Shown: positions 54,754-64,000 of the stretch, in pieces | Layout: every line of letters starts with the position of its first letter | Position numbering within the stretch: the stretch's first letter is position 1 | Assembly (NCBI RefSeq): GCF_006064855.1 | Contig: NZ_CP040753.1 | Span: 1-64,000, forward strand | Length of the DNA: 64,000 bases | Source: Sulfitobacter sp. BSw21498 | GTDB taxonomy: Bacteria; Pseudomonadota; Alphaproteobacteria; Rhodobacterales; Rhodobacteraceae | Reading direction: 5' to 3' | The notes under the pieces: model-generated | Databases searched by the model: none | Told to the model about the DNA's origin: nothing | The model's input: only the letters and a program-made list of their open reading frames with translations | Position numbers and translations under genes: made by a program

Positions 54754-56093
54754 GGTCGCGGCTGGCGCAGCTCTGGCGGTCTATGCCGGTGCGGCTGGCG
54801 CTGCTGCTGGTGTTGCTGTTCTCGACCGTCAGTCTGATGGGATTGGCGGCCAGCTATGCGGTGACGCAGAATTCGTTTGAAGCCGCAATCCGTGCGGATC
54901 TCGAACAGGATATCGCGGGGTTTCGCGCCGCCCCCAATGCCCGCGCGGTGGCCCTGCTGGTCGACGCTGAATCGCGTGATGCGGATCCTAGCCGCGTGGT
55001 GCTGAGCTATATCACCCCCTCCGGTCGCATCTATGGCAACGGGGCCATCGCCCGTGATGACGAAGGCTATCACATCGTGTCGTTGGCCGAAGGGCGGGCG
55101 GAATATGACGGGGTCTATCTGTCGCTGACCACGCCGCTGTATGGGGGCCAGCTGACGGTTGCGCGTAGCCGCGCCCAAATCGAAGGGTTGCGCGTGGTGT
55201 TTCTGAACATCCTGCTGATCAGCCTGCTGCCCACGGTGCTGGTCGCCTTGTCGGGGGGGCTCTATCTGGCGCGGCGCAGCAAGCGGCATGTGGATGTCAT
55301 CGGGCGTACGCTTGATGATCTGACGACCGGCGACCTTGCGGCACGCGTGGCCGTGTCGTCGGGGTGGGCGGATGATTTGCAGCGCATCGGCAGCAAGGTG
55401 AACCAGATGGCGGGCGCGCAAGAGGCGCAGACCCAGATGCTGCGACAGGTGTCCTCGGACATCGCCCATGACCTAAAGACCCCGATCCAGCGGGTGGCTG
55501 TGCATCTGCATGATCTGGCCCGTACCCTGCCCGAAGACACGGACGAAGGGGCCTTGCTGGCCAAAGCGCAGGACGAGGTCGCGGGGATCGCTTCGGTATT
55601 CCAGTCGCTGCTTCAGATTGCCTCGGTCGAGGCAGGGTCGCCCAAGACGCATTTTGCCCCCGTTGATCTGAACCGGCTCTGCCTGACCCTGACTGAGGTT
55701 TATGAACCTGCCGCCGCTGCAAAAGAGCAGACATTAGACAGTGTTGTGCCCGCCGCGCAGCTGACCGTGGAGGGGGACAAGAACCTGTTGGGGCAGATGA
55801 TGTCGAACTTGCTGGAAAACGCTATGCGCCACACCCCTGCGGGCAGCGAGATTACCTTATCGCTTTACCGCGCCAACGACCGGCCGGTGATCGAAGTCGC
55901 TGACAATGGCCCCGGCATCCCCGAACACGCCCGCACCAAGGTGCTGCAGCGGTTGTACCGTCTGGACGCCAGCCGCCACACGCCGGGCAACGGCTTGGGG
56001 CTGAGCCTTGTTGAAGGCGTGGTCAAGCTGCACGGCGGACAGATTGCGCTGCTCGATAATGCGCCGGGGCTGCGTGTGCGCATCACGCTTTAA
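54750..56093 (+). CDS. Sensor histidine kinase, partner of the OmpR-type regulator
   Basis: 447-residue membrane kinase. Helices lie at about 14-38 and 150-173 around a periplasmic sensor of about 110 residues, followed by HAMP (about 174-226), phospho-acceptor His240 (SDIAHDLKTPI) and an ATPase domain with NAMRHTP (N box), DNGPGIP (G1) and GNGLGLSL (G2). It is co-translated with the regulator. The layout resembles CpxRA- or QseBC-like systems, but the signal is unknown. Confidence 0.93.
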   Translation: MRSRLAQLWRSMPVRLALLLVLLFSTVSLMGLAASYAVTQNSFEAAIRADLEQDIAGFRAAPNARAVALLVDAESRDADPSRVVLSYITPSGRIYGNGAIARDDEGYHIVSLAEGRAEYDGVYLSLTTPLYGGQLTVARSRAQIEGLRVVFLNILLISLLPTVLVALSGGLYLARRSKRHVDVIGRTLDDLTTGDLAARVAVSSGWADDLQRIGSKVNQMAGAQEAQTQMLRQVSSDIAHDLKTPIQRVAVHLHDLARTLPEDTDEGALLAKAQDEVAGIASVFQSLLQIASVEAGSPKTHFAPVDLNRLCLTLTEVYEPAAAAKEQTLDSVVPAAQLTVEGDKNLLGQMMSNLLENAMRHTPAGSEITLSLYRANDRPVIEVADNGPGIPEHARTKVLQRLYRLDASRHTPGNGLGLSLVEGVVKLHGGQIALLDNAPGLRVRITL

Positions 56094-56203
56094 CCCCTCG
56101 TCCTTGTGCGGCGATTTGAGCATGTGACTTATGCCCGGTGCAGCGCTATCTAGGGTGTAAGGGCCAAACCCCTTGTTTTTGGCCATACATTACGAGGTAC
56201 GAC

Positions 56204-57619
56204 ATGCTTGATGGGTTTTCCGCCGAGGTTCTGGCACGGGTCCAATTCGCCTTTACCGTTTCGTTTCACATTATTTTTCCGGCATTCTCGATCGGGTTGG
56301 CCAGCTTTCTGGCTGTCGTGAACGCGCTTTGGCTTTGGACCAAGGACGAGACCTATCGGGTGCTGTTCGACTACTGGAAAAAGATCTTTGCGGTCGCCTT
56401 TGGGATGGGCGTCGTGTCAGGCATTGTCATGTCGTATCAGTTCGGGACCAACTGGTCGGTCTTCTCGGACAAGGCGGGGCCGGTGGTCGGACCGTTGATG
56501 GCGTATGAAGTGTTGTCCGCCTTCTTCCTCGAGGCCGGTTTTCTGGGGATCATGCTGTTTGGCCTGAAACGCGTCGGACCGGGGTTGCACATGTTTGCCA
56601 CAGCGATGGTCGCCTTTGGCACCTTGCTGTCGGCCACGTGGATCCTGTCGGTGAACAGCTGGATGCAGACCCCCGCGGGCTATGGGATCAATGATGTGGG
56701 GCAGTTCATTCCGCTGGATTGGTGGAAGATCGTGTTCAACCCGTCCTTCCCCTACCGTTTGCTGCACATGGTGCTGGCGGCCTATCTAACCACGGCGCTG
56801 GTCGTGGGGGCCGTGGGCGCGTGGCATTTGCTCAAGGACAATCAGGGGCCGGCGTCGCGGCGTATGTTCTCTATGGCGATGTGGATGCTGCTGTTGGTCA
56901 CGCCCTTGCAGATTGTGGCGGGGGATTTTCACGGCATCAACACGCTAGAGCATCAGCCTGCCAAGGTCATGGCGATGGAGGGGCACTTTGACAGCCACCC
57001 CGACGGTGCCCCACTGATCCTGTTTGGCATCCCCAATCAGGCAGAAAAACGGGTCGATTATGCGATCGAAGTGCCGAAGCTGTCGTCTTTAATCCTCAAA
57101 CACGACTTGAACGCACCGCTGGACGGCTTGGACACGATCCCCGACGAGGACGAACCTCCCGTCGCAATCGTCTTCTTTTCGTTCCGTGTAATGGTGGGCT
57201 TGGGCTTTGCCATGCTGGGGTTGGGCCTTTGGGGCGGATTCGCGCGCTGGCGCGGCAAACTGCATAGCGCGCGGATGTTGCATCGTGCGGCGATTGTCAT
57301 GGGGCCGATGGGCTTTGTTGCGGTGCTGGCTGGATGGATCACAACCGAAGTCGGTCGCCAGCCCTTTACCGTCTATGGTCTGCTGCGCACCAGCGACAGC
57401 CTTGCGCCAGTCAGCGCACCTGCGGTTGGCGCGTCGCTGATCGCTTTCATCGTGGTCTATTTCTTCGTCTTCGGGGCGGGGGTGTTCTATATTCTCGGTT
57501 TGATGCGCAAACGTCCTCATGTGGGTGCCAAGGGAGAGATCACCGACGGCCCCGTTCGGGCTGCGGGTACCACCACTGTGGCGCAGGACAAGACCCAAGA
57601 TATGGCAACGTCAGAGTAG
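56204..57619 (+). CDS. cydA: Cytochrome bd-type (CIO) quinol oxidase subunit I
   Basis: Inner-membrane quinol oxidase subunit with haems b558, b595 and d or variants. The ATG after GAGGTACGAC gives 471 residues. His22 (VSFHIIFPAF) and later His ligands are present, together with GRQPF near residue 385. The Q-loop is short, as in cyanide-insensitive oxidases, and the protein is about 50 residues shorter than E. coli CydA. An upstream in-frame extension to 56138 lacks a ribosome site. It is followed ten bases later by cydB. Confidence 0.95.
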   Translation: MLDGFSAEVLARVQFAFTVSFHIIFPAFSIGLASFLAVVNALWLWTKDETYRVLFDYWKKIFAVAFGMGVVSGIVMSYQFGTNWSVFSDKAGPVVGPLMAYEVLSAFFLEAGFLGIMLFGLKRVGPGLHMFATAMVAFGTLLSATWILSVNSWMQTPAGYGINDVGQFIPLDWWKIVFNPSFPYRLLHMVLAAYLTTALVVGAVGAWHLLKDNQGPASRRMFSMAMWMLLLVTPLQIVAGDFHGINTLEHQPAKVMAMEGHFDSHPDGAPLILFGIPNQAEKRVDYAIEVPKLSSLILKHDLNAPLDGLDTIPDEDEPPVAIVFFSFRVMVGLGFAMLGLGLWGGFARWRGKLHSARMLHRAAIVMGPMGFVAVLAGWITTEVGRQPFTVYGLLRTSDSLAPVSAPAVGASLIAFIVVYFFVFGAGVFYILGLMRKRPHVGAKGEITDGPVRAAGTTTVAQDKTQDMATSE

Positions 57620-57629
57620 GAGACAGCAG

Positions 57630-58637
57630 ATGTTTGGATTAGAACTTTCGTTTATCTGGGCCGGCATCATCGCGCTTGCGGTGCTGATTTATGTCATCCT
57701 CGACGGGTTCGACCTTGGGGTCGGGCTGCTGTTCCCGCTGTCCAAGGACGAGGGCGAGCGTGACGTGATGATGAACTCTGTCGCGCCGATCTGGGACGGG
57801 AACGAGACGTGGCTGGTTTTGGGGGGGGGCGGCTTGTTCGCCGTGTTCCCGCTGGCCTATGCCACCGTGATGCCCGCGCTTTATATGCCGATTATCCTGA
57901 TGCTATTGGGGCTGGTCTTTCGCGGCGTCGCCTTTGAATATCGCTGGCGTACCATCAGGGGTAAACCGTTATGGGATATCTCGTTTTTCGGCGGATCGCT
58001 GGTGGCCTCCATGTGTCAGGGGATCGCGCTTGGGGCTTTGGTCCAGGGGATAGAGATCGAAAACCGGGCCTATGCGGGCGGTTGGTGGGACTGGCTGACG
58101 CCGTTTTCCGTGCTGACCGGTTTCGCCGTGACCGTGGGCTACGCGATGCTGGGTGCCACATGGCTGAACATGAAGCTTGAAGGGCGTATTCAGGCGCATA
58201 TGCGGCGGTTGGCCTGGCCGTTTGCCATCGCAACGCTGGTGTTCATGGGGCTGGTCAGCCTTTGGACGCCCTTCTTGAATGACGCGTTCTTTGGCCGCTG
58301 GTTCGCCTTTCCGACGGCGATCTTCAGCATTCTGGTGCCCGGTCTCGTAGCCGCGGCGATCTATGGCCTGTTTCACGGGTTGCAACGCCATTGGGATGTG
58401 ACGCCGTTTCTGTGTGCGCTAGCGCTGTTCGTGCTGGGCTTTATCGGGATCGGGATCAGCTTTTACCCTTATATCGTGCCCTCTTCGCTGACCATCGTCG
58501 AAGCCGCTGCCCCCGACAGCAGCCTAAAATTCGCGTTGGTGGGCACGTTGGTTCTGCTGCCGATGATACTGTCTTATACGATCTATACCTACTGGGTCTT
58601 TCGCGGGAAAATCGACCCCGAAGAGGGATACCACTGA
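57630..58637 (+). CDS. cydB: Cytochrome bd-type quinol oxidase subunit II
   Basis: 335 residues from the ATG after TAGGAGA. The start MFGLELSFIWAGIIALAVLIYVILDGFDLGVG is the canonical CydB N-terminus with Asp and Gly in DGFDLG, and WDGNETWLVLGGGG lies near 55. Eight or nine helices. It lacks any extra domain and is co-transcribed with cydA. Its stop overlaps the DUF2474 gene (TGATG). Confidence 0.95.
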   Translation: MFGLELSFIWAGIIALAVLIYVILDGFDLGVGLLFPLSKDEGERDVMMNSVAPIWDGNETWLVLGGGGLFAVFPLAYATVMPALYMPIILMLLGLVFRGVAFEYRWRTIRGKPLWDISFFGGSLVASMCQGIALGALVQGIEIENRAYAGGWWDWLTPFSVLTGFAVTVGYAMLGATWLNMKLEGRIQAHMRRLAWPFAIATLVFMGLVSLWTPFLNDAFFGRWFAFPTAIFSILVPGLVAAAIYGLFHGLQRHWDVTPFLCALALFVLGFIGIGISFYPYIVPSSLTIVEAAAPDSSLKFALVGTLVLLPMILSYTIYTYWVFRGKIDPEEGYH

Positions 58638-58747
58638 TGCGACGCAGTTGGATGGCACGCACAGGCTGGTTTGTACTGATCTGGGTGCTGAGCGTCGCAG
58701 CGCTTGGGGTTGTGGCTTACGGTATCAGGTTGATGGTCATCCCCTGA
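58637..58747 (+). CDS. Small DUF2474 subunit of the CIO oxidase
   Basis: 36-residue single-helix protein (about 10-33: WFVLIWVLSVAALGVVAYGI) beginning MRRSWMARTG. It starts on the last base of the cydB stop codon and resembles DUF2474, the small partner often found after CIO-type cydAB, comparable in place to CydX. Too short for automatic ORF calling at usual limits. Confidence 0.85.
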   Translation: MRRSWMARTGWFVLIWVLSVAALGVVAYGIRLMVIP

Positions 58748-58790
58748 GGGGCTGAAGACGGGGCGCATTTGCCGTTGGGTAATTTCGCGA

Positions 58791-58836
58791 GGGCCGGAGC
58801 AGGGGGTTGCAAAGCCGCCGACGCTCTGGCCCTTTT
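58791..58836 (+). terminator. Intrinsic terminator after the cyd operon
   Basis: GGGCCGGAGC / GCTCTGGCCC (one G-T pair) with a 22-base loop is followed by TTTT. It ends before the next gene's AAGGAG at 58849. Confidence 0.7.
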
Positions 58837-58862
58837 GCGTTGAATAACCCAAGGAGCCCCCC

Positions 58863-59825
58863 ATGCGTGCCATGCAAGTCACCGCTTATGATCAGCCTTT
58901 GTCAGAGCAAGAGCTGGAAATGCCCGTGCCCGCCGCTGGCGAGGTGCTGATCAAGGTCGAAACCTGCGGCCTTAACTTTGGCGATCTGTTGATGATCAAA
59001 GGCACATACCAGCAAAAGCCCGATCTGCCCTTTACACTGGGGATGGAACTGGCGGGCAGCGTTGCCGCCGTGGGCGAAGGGGTTACCGATCTTGCCGTCG
59101 GTCAGCGTATCGCGGCGTATAGTGGTCTGCTGGGGCTGGCGGAGTATGCGGCCATTCCCGCCAATGTTTGCGTGCCGATTCCCAATGACATGCCCGCAGA
59201 GGATGCCGCTGCCTTTCTTGTGGCCTATGGCACCAGCCATGTGGCGCTGGACTATAAGGCGCGGCTGAGACCTGGTGAACGACTGCTGGTGCTGGGGGCC
59301 TCGGGCGGGGTGGGTCTGACCGCGGTTGAGCTGGGCAAGCTGATGGGGGCAGAGGTCATCGCCTGCGCCCGTGGGGCCGCCAAGCTAGAGATTTGCCGCG
59401 CCGCCGGTGCGGATCATCTGATTGATTCAGAAACGGATGACATCCGCGAGGTGGTCAAATCCTTGGGGGGGGCGGATGTGGTCTATGATCCTATCGGGGG
59501 CGACCAGTTCAAAGCCGCCCTGCGTGCCTGCAACCCCGAAGCACGTATTCTGCCGCTTGGGTTTGCCTCGGGCGAGGTGCCGCAGATCCCCGCCAATATC
59601 CTGTTGGTTAAAAACATCGATGTGCTGGGGTTTTTCTGGGGCGGGTACAAGAACTTTAAACCGCAGGTGCTGACCGACAGCTTCAAGGTGCTGATCGACT
59701 GGTATAGCGCGGGCAAGATAAAGCCCCATGTCAGCCATGTATTGCCGTTGGATCAGGCGAACGAAGCGCTGGATTTGCTGCGCACGCGCAAGGCGACGGG
59801 CAAGGTTATCGTGCAGGTCAGCTAG
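58863..59825 (+). CDS. NADPH:quinone oxidoreductase-like MDR protein
   Basis: Zinc-free medium-chain dehydrogenase/reductase, 320 residues. The GroES-like N domain holds ETCGLNFGDLLMIKGTY (about 33-49) and the Rossmann loop is LGASGGVGLTAVELG (about 143-157). DVVYDPIGGDQF is typical of quinone reductases and crotonyl-CoA-type relatives. AAGGAG lies six bases before the ATG. It is an independent unit after the cyd operon. Quinone as substrate is family-level inference. Confidence 0.9.
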   Translation: MRAMQVTAYDQPLSEQELEMPVPAAGEVLIKVETCGLNFGDLLMIKGTYQQKPDLPFTLGMELAGSVAAVGEGVTDLAVGQRIAAYSGLLGLAEYAAIPANVCVPIPNDMPAEDAAAFLVAYGTSHVALDYKARLRPGERLLVLGASGGVGLTAVELGKLMGAEVIACARGAAKLEICRAAGADHLIDSETDDIREVVKSLGGADVVYDPIGGDQFKAALRACNPEARILPLGFASGEVPQIPANILLVKNIDVLGFFWGGYKNFKPQVLTDSFKVLIDWYSAGKIKPHVSHVLPLDQANEALDLLRTRKATGKVIVQVS

Positions 59826-60802
59826 TGGCGCCGCCCCGTCGGTGACTTGACCGCGACCTTGGCTTTCTGCCGTTCGCGCAGGAACACGAACAGACCAGAT
59901 CCGAGGATCAGGCCGATGCCAACCCAGACCTCCCACACGGGCAAGTCGCCGAAAATCACCAGCCCCCAGAACACGGCCAGCGGCAGACCGATATATTCAA
60001 ACGGCGCGACTGTGGCGGCGTCGGCGATGCGGTACGCTTGGCTTAGGCAGTATCCGATGACCGCCGCATTGCACCCGAGGGCGAGGAAAATCCATGCGTC
60101 ACCTGCGGCAGGCCAAACCCAAGCGCGCAGCAGAAACACCATCGACGGCGTACTGTCGGTCGTGACAAAGCTGCCATCCCCCGCGAGCAAGAAAAAGCCG
60201 AGCGACATGCACAAGAAGACCCCCTGAATATAGACCGACAGGGCCGAGGCCTTGCTATGCACCCCCAGCTTGCGCGTCATCAGTTGGTTCAGCGCATAGG
60301 TCAACGCCGACACCACGGGCAACAACAGCACCAACCGCGAGGCCTGTAGTGACTGCGCATCGGCCCAAGGGCGCTGCATGATGATCACGCCGACGAATCC
60401 GACGGCCACCGCGCTTAGCCGCATGACGCCGACCTTTTCGCCAAGGATCGGGATCGACAACAGCGTGATAAACAGCGGGGCAACAAAGAACAGCGCCGTG
60501 GCATCCGCCAAGGGCAGGGCGGCGAGGGCAAGAAAGAAGGTCATATTGGCGATCACCACCAGCAATCCGCGCCGCACGTGCCAATGGGCCTGACGGGTTT
60601 TCAAGATGCGCCAGCCGCCCTCGACCTGCACCAAAGCCAACCCAACGATGATGCCGATCAGGGCCCGCGCAAAGACGATTTCATGCAGGGGATAGCCCCC
60701 TGACAGTTGCTTGATCAGCATGTCGTTGATCGAAATCGCAAATACCCCCGCAAGGACAAAAGCGATCGCGGCACCGGCGCGGTTTTGTACGTGTACTTCC
60801 AT
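59822..60802 (-). CDS. EamA/DMT-family transporter
   Basis: 326-residue inner-membrane exporter or importer with ten hydrophobic helices in two EamA repeats (about 14-140 and 155-300). Typical marks are IAFVLAGVFAISINDMLIKQL at the start and PLADATALFFVAPLFITLLSIPILGE (about 98-123), and FEYIGLPLAVFWGLVIFGD in the second half. It is convergent with the quinone reductase gene, overlapping by four bases. The substrate is unknown; relatives move amino acids, sugars or metabolites. Confidence 0.9.
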   Translation of the reverse strand: MEVHVQNRAGAAIAFVLAGVFAISINDMLIKQLSGGYPLHEIVFARALIGIIVGLALVQVEGGWRILKTRQAHWHVRRGLLVVIANMTFFLALAALPLADATALFFVAPLFITLLSIPILGEKVGVMRLSAVAVGFVGVIIMQRPWADAQSLQASRLVLLLPVVSALTYALNQLMTRKLGVHSKASALSVYIQGVFLCMSLGFFLLAGDGSFVTTDSTPSMVFLLRAWVWPAAGDAWIFLALGCNAAVIGYCLSQAYRIADAATVAPFEYIGLPLAVFWGLVIFGDLPVWEVWVGIGLILGSGLFVFLRERQKAKVAVKSPTGRRH

Positions 60803-60907
60803 TTCACCGCTCTACCATGTCGCGAAATCCTGTCCAGCGCGTTTCGCCTTGGCGTCGTCAATTGAACTGCGCTAGGCTGTGGCAGAACCATCAACGGAGC
60901 GCGCCCC

Positions 60908-61432
60908 ATGAAAATGTCAGAGACCCGCCAGATCGCAGCCAGCCCGGCCGAGGTATACGCCGCGCTGCTGGACCCTGACATGTTGATCAAATGCGTGCCG
61001 GGGGCGACCGAAGTCACGGGCTCCCCCGAGGAAGGGTTCGAGGCGACGGTTGTGCAAAAGGTCGGCCCCGTCAAAGCGACGTTCAAGGGGCAGGTCACCA
61101 TGACCGATATGGTGCCCGACCAGTCGATCAAGATCAGCGGCGAAGGTAAGGGCGGGGCCGCGGGCTTTGCCAAGGGCGCGGCGGACGTGTCGCTTGCCCC
61201 TGTCGATGGCGGCACCGCGCTGACCTATGACGTCGAAGCCAAGGTGGGTGGCAAACTGGCGCAGCTTGGCAGCCGGATCATTGACGGGTTTGCCAAAAAA
61301 ATGGCGGATCAGTTTTTTAATAACCTGCAAGAGACACTTGAAGGCCCCGCGGAGGCGGTATCTGCCGAGGCCGTTGAAGGGGCGGAGGCACCTGCAGAGA
61401 AAAAGGGCTGGTTCGGTCGCAGCAAAAGCTGA
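60908..61432 (+). CDS. CoxG-like SRPBCC-domain protein
   Basis: 174-residue protein similar to the carbon monoxide dehydrogenase subunit G family: N-terminal START/SRPBCC lipid-binding-like fold (about 1-140; [26 protein letters not shown] at 10-35) followed by a charged C-tail (about 145-174) ending WFGRSKS. No other cox genes are adjacent, so a role in CO oxidation is doubtful; the family also accompanies membrane assembly factors. GGAG precedes the ATG. Confidence 0.85.
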   Translation: MKMSETRQIAASPAEVYAALLDPDMLIKCVPGATEVTGSPEEGFEATVVQKVGPVKATFKGQVTMTDMVPDQSIKISGEGKGGAAGFAKGAADVSLAPVDGGTALTYDVEAKVGGKLAQLGSRIIDGFAKKMADQFFNNLQETLEGPAEAVSAEAVEGAEAPAEKKGWFGRSKS

Positions 61433-61497
61433 CGGGTTGGGCCTGTTCACTCTGCCGTAATCAGTCTAGTTTCCGGCCAACAACACCGGAGACGCCA

Positions 61498-62427
61498 ATG
61501 CCTGACATCGTAAAGATTACCGACCTGCGCAAGGCTTATGCAGATGGGTTCGAGGCGCTGAAAGGCGTGTCGCTGAACATCCGTGAGGGCGAGATTCTTG
61601 CCTTGCTTGGCCCCAATGGCGCAGGCAAAACGACCCTGATTTCAACGGTTTGTGGAATTACAACCGGCACAGGCGGCAGCGTTACGGTGGGCGGTTTTGA
61701 CACGGTCACCGAATACCGTGGCGCACGCTCGATGATCGGGCTGGTCCCGCAGGAGATCAACCTTGAACCCTTCGAGAAAGTCATCAGCACTGTGCGTTTC
61801 TCGCGCGGGTTGTTTGGCAAGCCCAAAGATGATGCTGCGATTGAAAAGATCCTGCGGCAGCTGTCGCTGTGGGACAAAAAAGACAGTCAGATCCGTGCCT
61901 TGTCCGGTGGGATGAAGCGGCGCGTCCTGATCGCCAAAGCATTGGCGCATGAACCCCGCGTCTTGTTCCTTGATGAACCCACCGCCGGTGTCGACGTCGA
62001 GCTGCGCCGCGATATGTGGAACATCGTCGCCGACTTGAAGGCCAGTGGCGTCACCATCATTCTGACAACCCACTACATCGAAGAAGCCGAGGCGATTGCC
62101 GACCGGATCGGCGTGATTGCCCACGGCGAGCTGCTGTTGGTCGAGGATAAAGACAAGCTGATGTCGCGCATGGGCAAAAAGCAACTGGTCGTCCAGCTGA
62201 CCCAGCCGATTGACGCAATTCCCGCAAGCCTTGCGTCTGATGCGCTGACCCTGTCCGACGACGGGCACGCATTGATCTATTCCTATGACACGCGGGCAGA
62301 GCGGACGGGGATTACGAAGCTCCTATCTGACGTGGCGGCTGCGGGCTTGGTTCTGTCAGATCTAGAGACCTCGCAAAGCAGTCTCGAGGATATTTTCGTC
62401 GATCTGGTAAAGGAGGACGCGGCATGA
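61498..62427 (+). CDS. ABC-2 type exporter ATP-binding protein
   Basis: 309-residue ATPase with Walker [10 protein letters not shown] at 38-46, signature [15 protein letters not shown] near 138, Walker [12 protein letters not shown] near 158 and a C-terminal extension typical of multidrug or polyketide exporters. It overlaps the permease gene by four bases (ATGA). Confidence 0.93.
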   Translation: MPDIVKITDLRKAYADGFEALKGVSLNIREGEILALLGPNGAGKTTLISTVCGITTGTGGSVTVGGFDTVTEYRGARSMIGLVPQEINLEPFEKVISTVRFSRGLFGKPKDDAAIEKILRQLSLWDKKDSQIRALSGGMKRRVLIAKALAHEPRVLFLDEPTAGVDVELRRDMWNIVADLKASGVTIILTTHYIEEAEAIADRIGVIAHGELLLVEDKDKLMSRMGKKQLVVQLTQPIDAIPASLASDALTLSDDGHALIYSYDTRAERTGITKLLSDVAAAGLVLSDLETSQSSLEDIFVDLVKEDAA

Positions 62428-63185
62428 ACTGGATCGCAGTCAAATCCATCTATGCATTTGAAATGGCGCGCTTCTTTCGCACCATCACGCAAAGCTTGAT
62501 CTCGCCCGTGCTGTCCACATCGCTGTATTTCGTGGTGTTTGGTGCCGCCATCGGCAGCCGTATCCAAGAGGTTGAGGGCATCAGCTATGGTGCATTTATC
62601 GTGCCCGGTTTGATCATGCTGAGCGTCATCACGCAGTCGATCTCAAACGCGTCCTTTGGGATCTATTTCCCCAAGTTTATCGGCACGGTGTTCGAGCTTT
62701 TATCTGCGCCAGTTAACTTTATCGAAATTGTTTGCGGATATGTCGGGGCAGCGGCGACCAAGGCGTTGTTTATCGGGGTGATCATTCTGATCACAGCGTT
62801 TTTCTTTGTAGATATCACCATTCAGCATCCATTCTGGATGGTGACCTTTCTGGTGCTGACCTGCATCAGCTTTTCGTTGATGGGATTCATCATCGGTATT
62901 TGGGCAGGCAACTTTGAACAGTTGCAGCTTGTCCCGTTGCTGATCGTGACGCCTTTGGTTTTCCTTGGGGGGTCATTCTATTCGATCTCCATGCTGCCGC
63001 CGGTCTGGCAGGTGATCTCGCATTTCAACCCCGTGGTCTATCTGATCTCGGGCTTTCGCTGGGCATTCTTCGGATCGGCAGATGTGCCGATTGTGACCAG
63101 CTTGTTTGCCATTGCAGGCTTTACGGCGCTGTGTTTGGCGGTGATTGGCTGGATTTTCCGGACCGGTTGGCGGATTAGGCAGTAA
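62424..63185 (+). CDS. ABC-2 type exporter permease
   Basis: 253-residue permease with six hydrophobic helices and the ABC-2 motif around [17 protein letters not shown] (about 209-225). It is co-translated with the ATPase. The export substrate (drug, polysaccharide or lipid) cannot be told from these sequences. Confidence 0.9.
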   Translation: MNWIAVKSIYAFEMARFFRTITQSLISPVLSTSLYFVVFGAAIGSRIQEVEGISYGAFIVPGLIMLSVITQSISNASFGIYFPKFIGTVFELLSAPVNFIEIVCGYVGAAATKALFIGVIILITAFFFVDITIQHPFWMVTFLVLTCISFSLMGFIIGIWAGNFEQLQLVPLLIVTPLVFLGGSFYSISMLPPVWQVISHFNPVVYLISGFRWAFFGSADVPIVTSLFAIAGFTALCLAVIGWIFRTGWRIRQ

Positions 63186-63237
63186 GTCTCGCGTGGCCTC
63201 CTTGTTTGCCGGCAGGGTGCACTCTACATGGGAAGGT

Positions 63238-64000
63238 ATGAGAAAATACCTTCCCTTTTTGACGTCCCGCCCGACGGTTTCCGTGGTGCGGTTGTCTGGT
63301 GTGATTGGTGGCCACACGCGCGGTGGCCTCAACGACAGCGGCATCGGCCCTGCAATCGATAAAGCATTCAATCGTGGTAAGCCCGCTGCTGTCGTGCTTG
63401 AGATCAGCAGCCCCGGTGGCAGCCCTGTCCAATCTTCGTTGATAGGCGCACGTATCCGTCGCTTGGCCGAGGAAAAGAACATCCCTGTCATCGCCTTTGT
63501 CGAAGATGTCGCGGCATCTGGCGGATATTGGTTGGCTGCGGCGGCAGATGAAATCTATGCCGACCCCAGCTCGGTTTTGGGGTCGATCGGTGTCATTTCG
63601 GCATCCTTTGGCGCAGACGAGCTGATCCAGCGGCATGGTATTGAACGGCGGGTTTACACCGCTGGTCAGTCTAAATCGATGCTGGACCCTTTCCGCCCCG
63701 AAAAGCCCGAGGACGTCGTGCGGCTGAAACAACTGCTGGACGACATCCACGAGAATTTCATTGGTCACGTAAAATCACGTCGCGGCGCAAAACTGGCCCC
63801 TGATACCGACCTTTTCACTGGCGAGGTATGGCTGGCGAAGCGTGCAACCGAACTGGGGTTGATCGATGGCATCGGGCATCTTCGGCCGATGATAAAACAA
63901 CGCTTTGGCGACAAGGTGAAATTCAACCGCTACGGCACGAAGAAGGGGCTGTTGTCCCGCTTTGGCGCGCAGATCATCGGCGACGCACTAGACAGTATCG
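63238..64000 (+). CDS. S49-family signal peptide peptidase-like protease, truncated by window end
   Basis: Serine/lysine-dyad protease of the SohB/SppA family, open at the window edge. Visible are about 254 codons. The translated frame gives MRKYLPFLTSRPTVSVVRL..., with Ser94 (VAASGGYWLA) as nucleophile and Lys146 (AGQSKSMLDPF) as base. The family has about 265-300 residues, so little is missing. The start is uncertain: ATG at 63238 has GGGAAGG one base upstream; in-frame GTG codons at 63193 and 63217 are alternatives. It follows the ABC permease gene by about 50 bases. Confidence 0.9.
   Translation, partial: MRKYLPFLTSRPTVSVVRLSGVIGGHTRGGLNDSGIGPAIDKAFNRGKPAAVVLEISSPGGSPVQSSLIGARIRRLAEEKNIPVIAFVEDVAASGGYWLAAAADEIYADPSSVLGSIGVISASFGADELIQRHGIERRVYTAGQSKSMLDPFRPEKPEDVVRLKQLLDDIHENFIGHVKSRRGAKLAPDTDLFTGEVWLAKRATELGLIDGIGHLRPMIKQRFGDKVKFNRYGTKKGLLSRFGAQIIGDALDSI

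Noticed and set aside
56093..56204. FNR-type TTGAT-N4-ATCAA site upstream of cydA.
   Set aside because: Only a weak half-match (TTGAG) was found at about 56115; no second arm.
60908..61432. Part of a carbon monoxide dehydrogenase operon.
   Set aside because: No coxM, coxS or coxL genes nearby; only the CoxG-like protein is present.

Overview
The window is a chromosomal segment of a Rhodobacterales (Roseobacter-group) alphaproteobacterium. I infer this from the S10/spc/alpha ribosomal order, the Ala/Glu-rich tail on L3, an Atp12-type chaperone, an aapJQMP amino-acid transporter, the rpmH-rnpA-yidD-...-yidC-MOSC-engB-argB block, CIO-type cytochrome bd genes and a TRAP transporter. No phage, IS element or CRISPR array was seen. 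Names rest on reading the translations, not on database searches.

1-20 kb: a complete tuf, then the S10, spc and alpha ribosomal operons ending with rpoA and rplQ. The cluster is cut into transcription units by intrinsic terminators (after tuf, rplW, rplP, rpmD, adk and rplQ, plus one just upstream of secY). Unrelated genes sit in three gaps: a PycTM-like membrane protein before rpsJ, a DUF1206 membrane protein between rplW and rplB, and a three-gene cassette between rplP and rpmC. Several leaders carry hairpins, and rpmC is preceded by a possible 22-codon leader ORF.

20-30 kb: a periplasmic HtrA-type protease, rarA, crcB, an RluC-type pseudouridine synthase and an ATP12 chaperone run head to tail, the last four nearly or actually overlapping. 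The general L-amino-acid ABC transporter aapJQMP follows.

30-37.4 kb, minus strand: rpmH-rnpA-yidD-ttcA-(degenerate EAL protein)-yidC-MOSC-engB-argB-sixA-like. It centres on ribosome and tRNA maturation and membrane protein insertion.

37.5-41.5 kb: a TVP38-family membrane protein overlapping a dihydrolipoamide-dehydrogenase-like flavoprotein, an orphan histidine kinase and tRNA-Arg(ACG).

41.5-52.7 kb: an accessory metabolic region. Carboxynorspermidine dehydrogenase and decarboxylase genes (polyamine synthesis) and an RpiR-type regulator lie on the minus strand. Divergent from the regulator is an operon for an N-formylglutamate amidohydrolase-like enzyme, a TRAP transporter, a glutamine-synthetase-like ligase, an aldehyde dehydrogenase and an iron alcohol dehydrogenase. 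A perfect 7-bp inverted repeat flanks the promoter. The gene set would suit uptake and gamma-glutamylation-based breakdown of an amine or amino alcohol; this is the best candidate for an undescribed system here.

52.8-64 kb: an HtrA/DegP protease divergent from an OmpR-type two-component system, CIO-type cydAB with a 36-residue DUF2474 subunit, an NADPH:quinone oxidoreductase-like protein, an EamA transporter, a CoxG-like protein, an ABC-2 exporter pair and an S49 peptidase cut by the window end.
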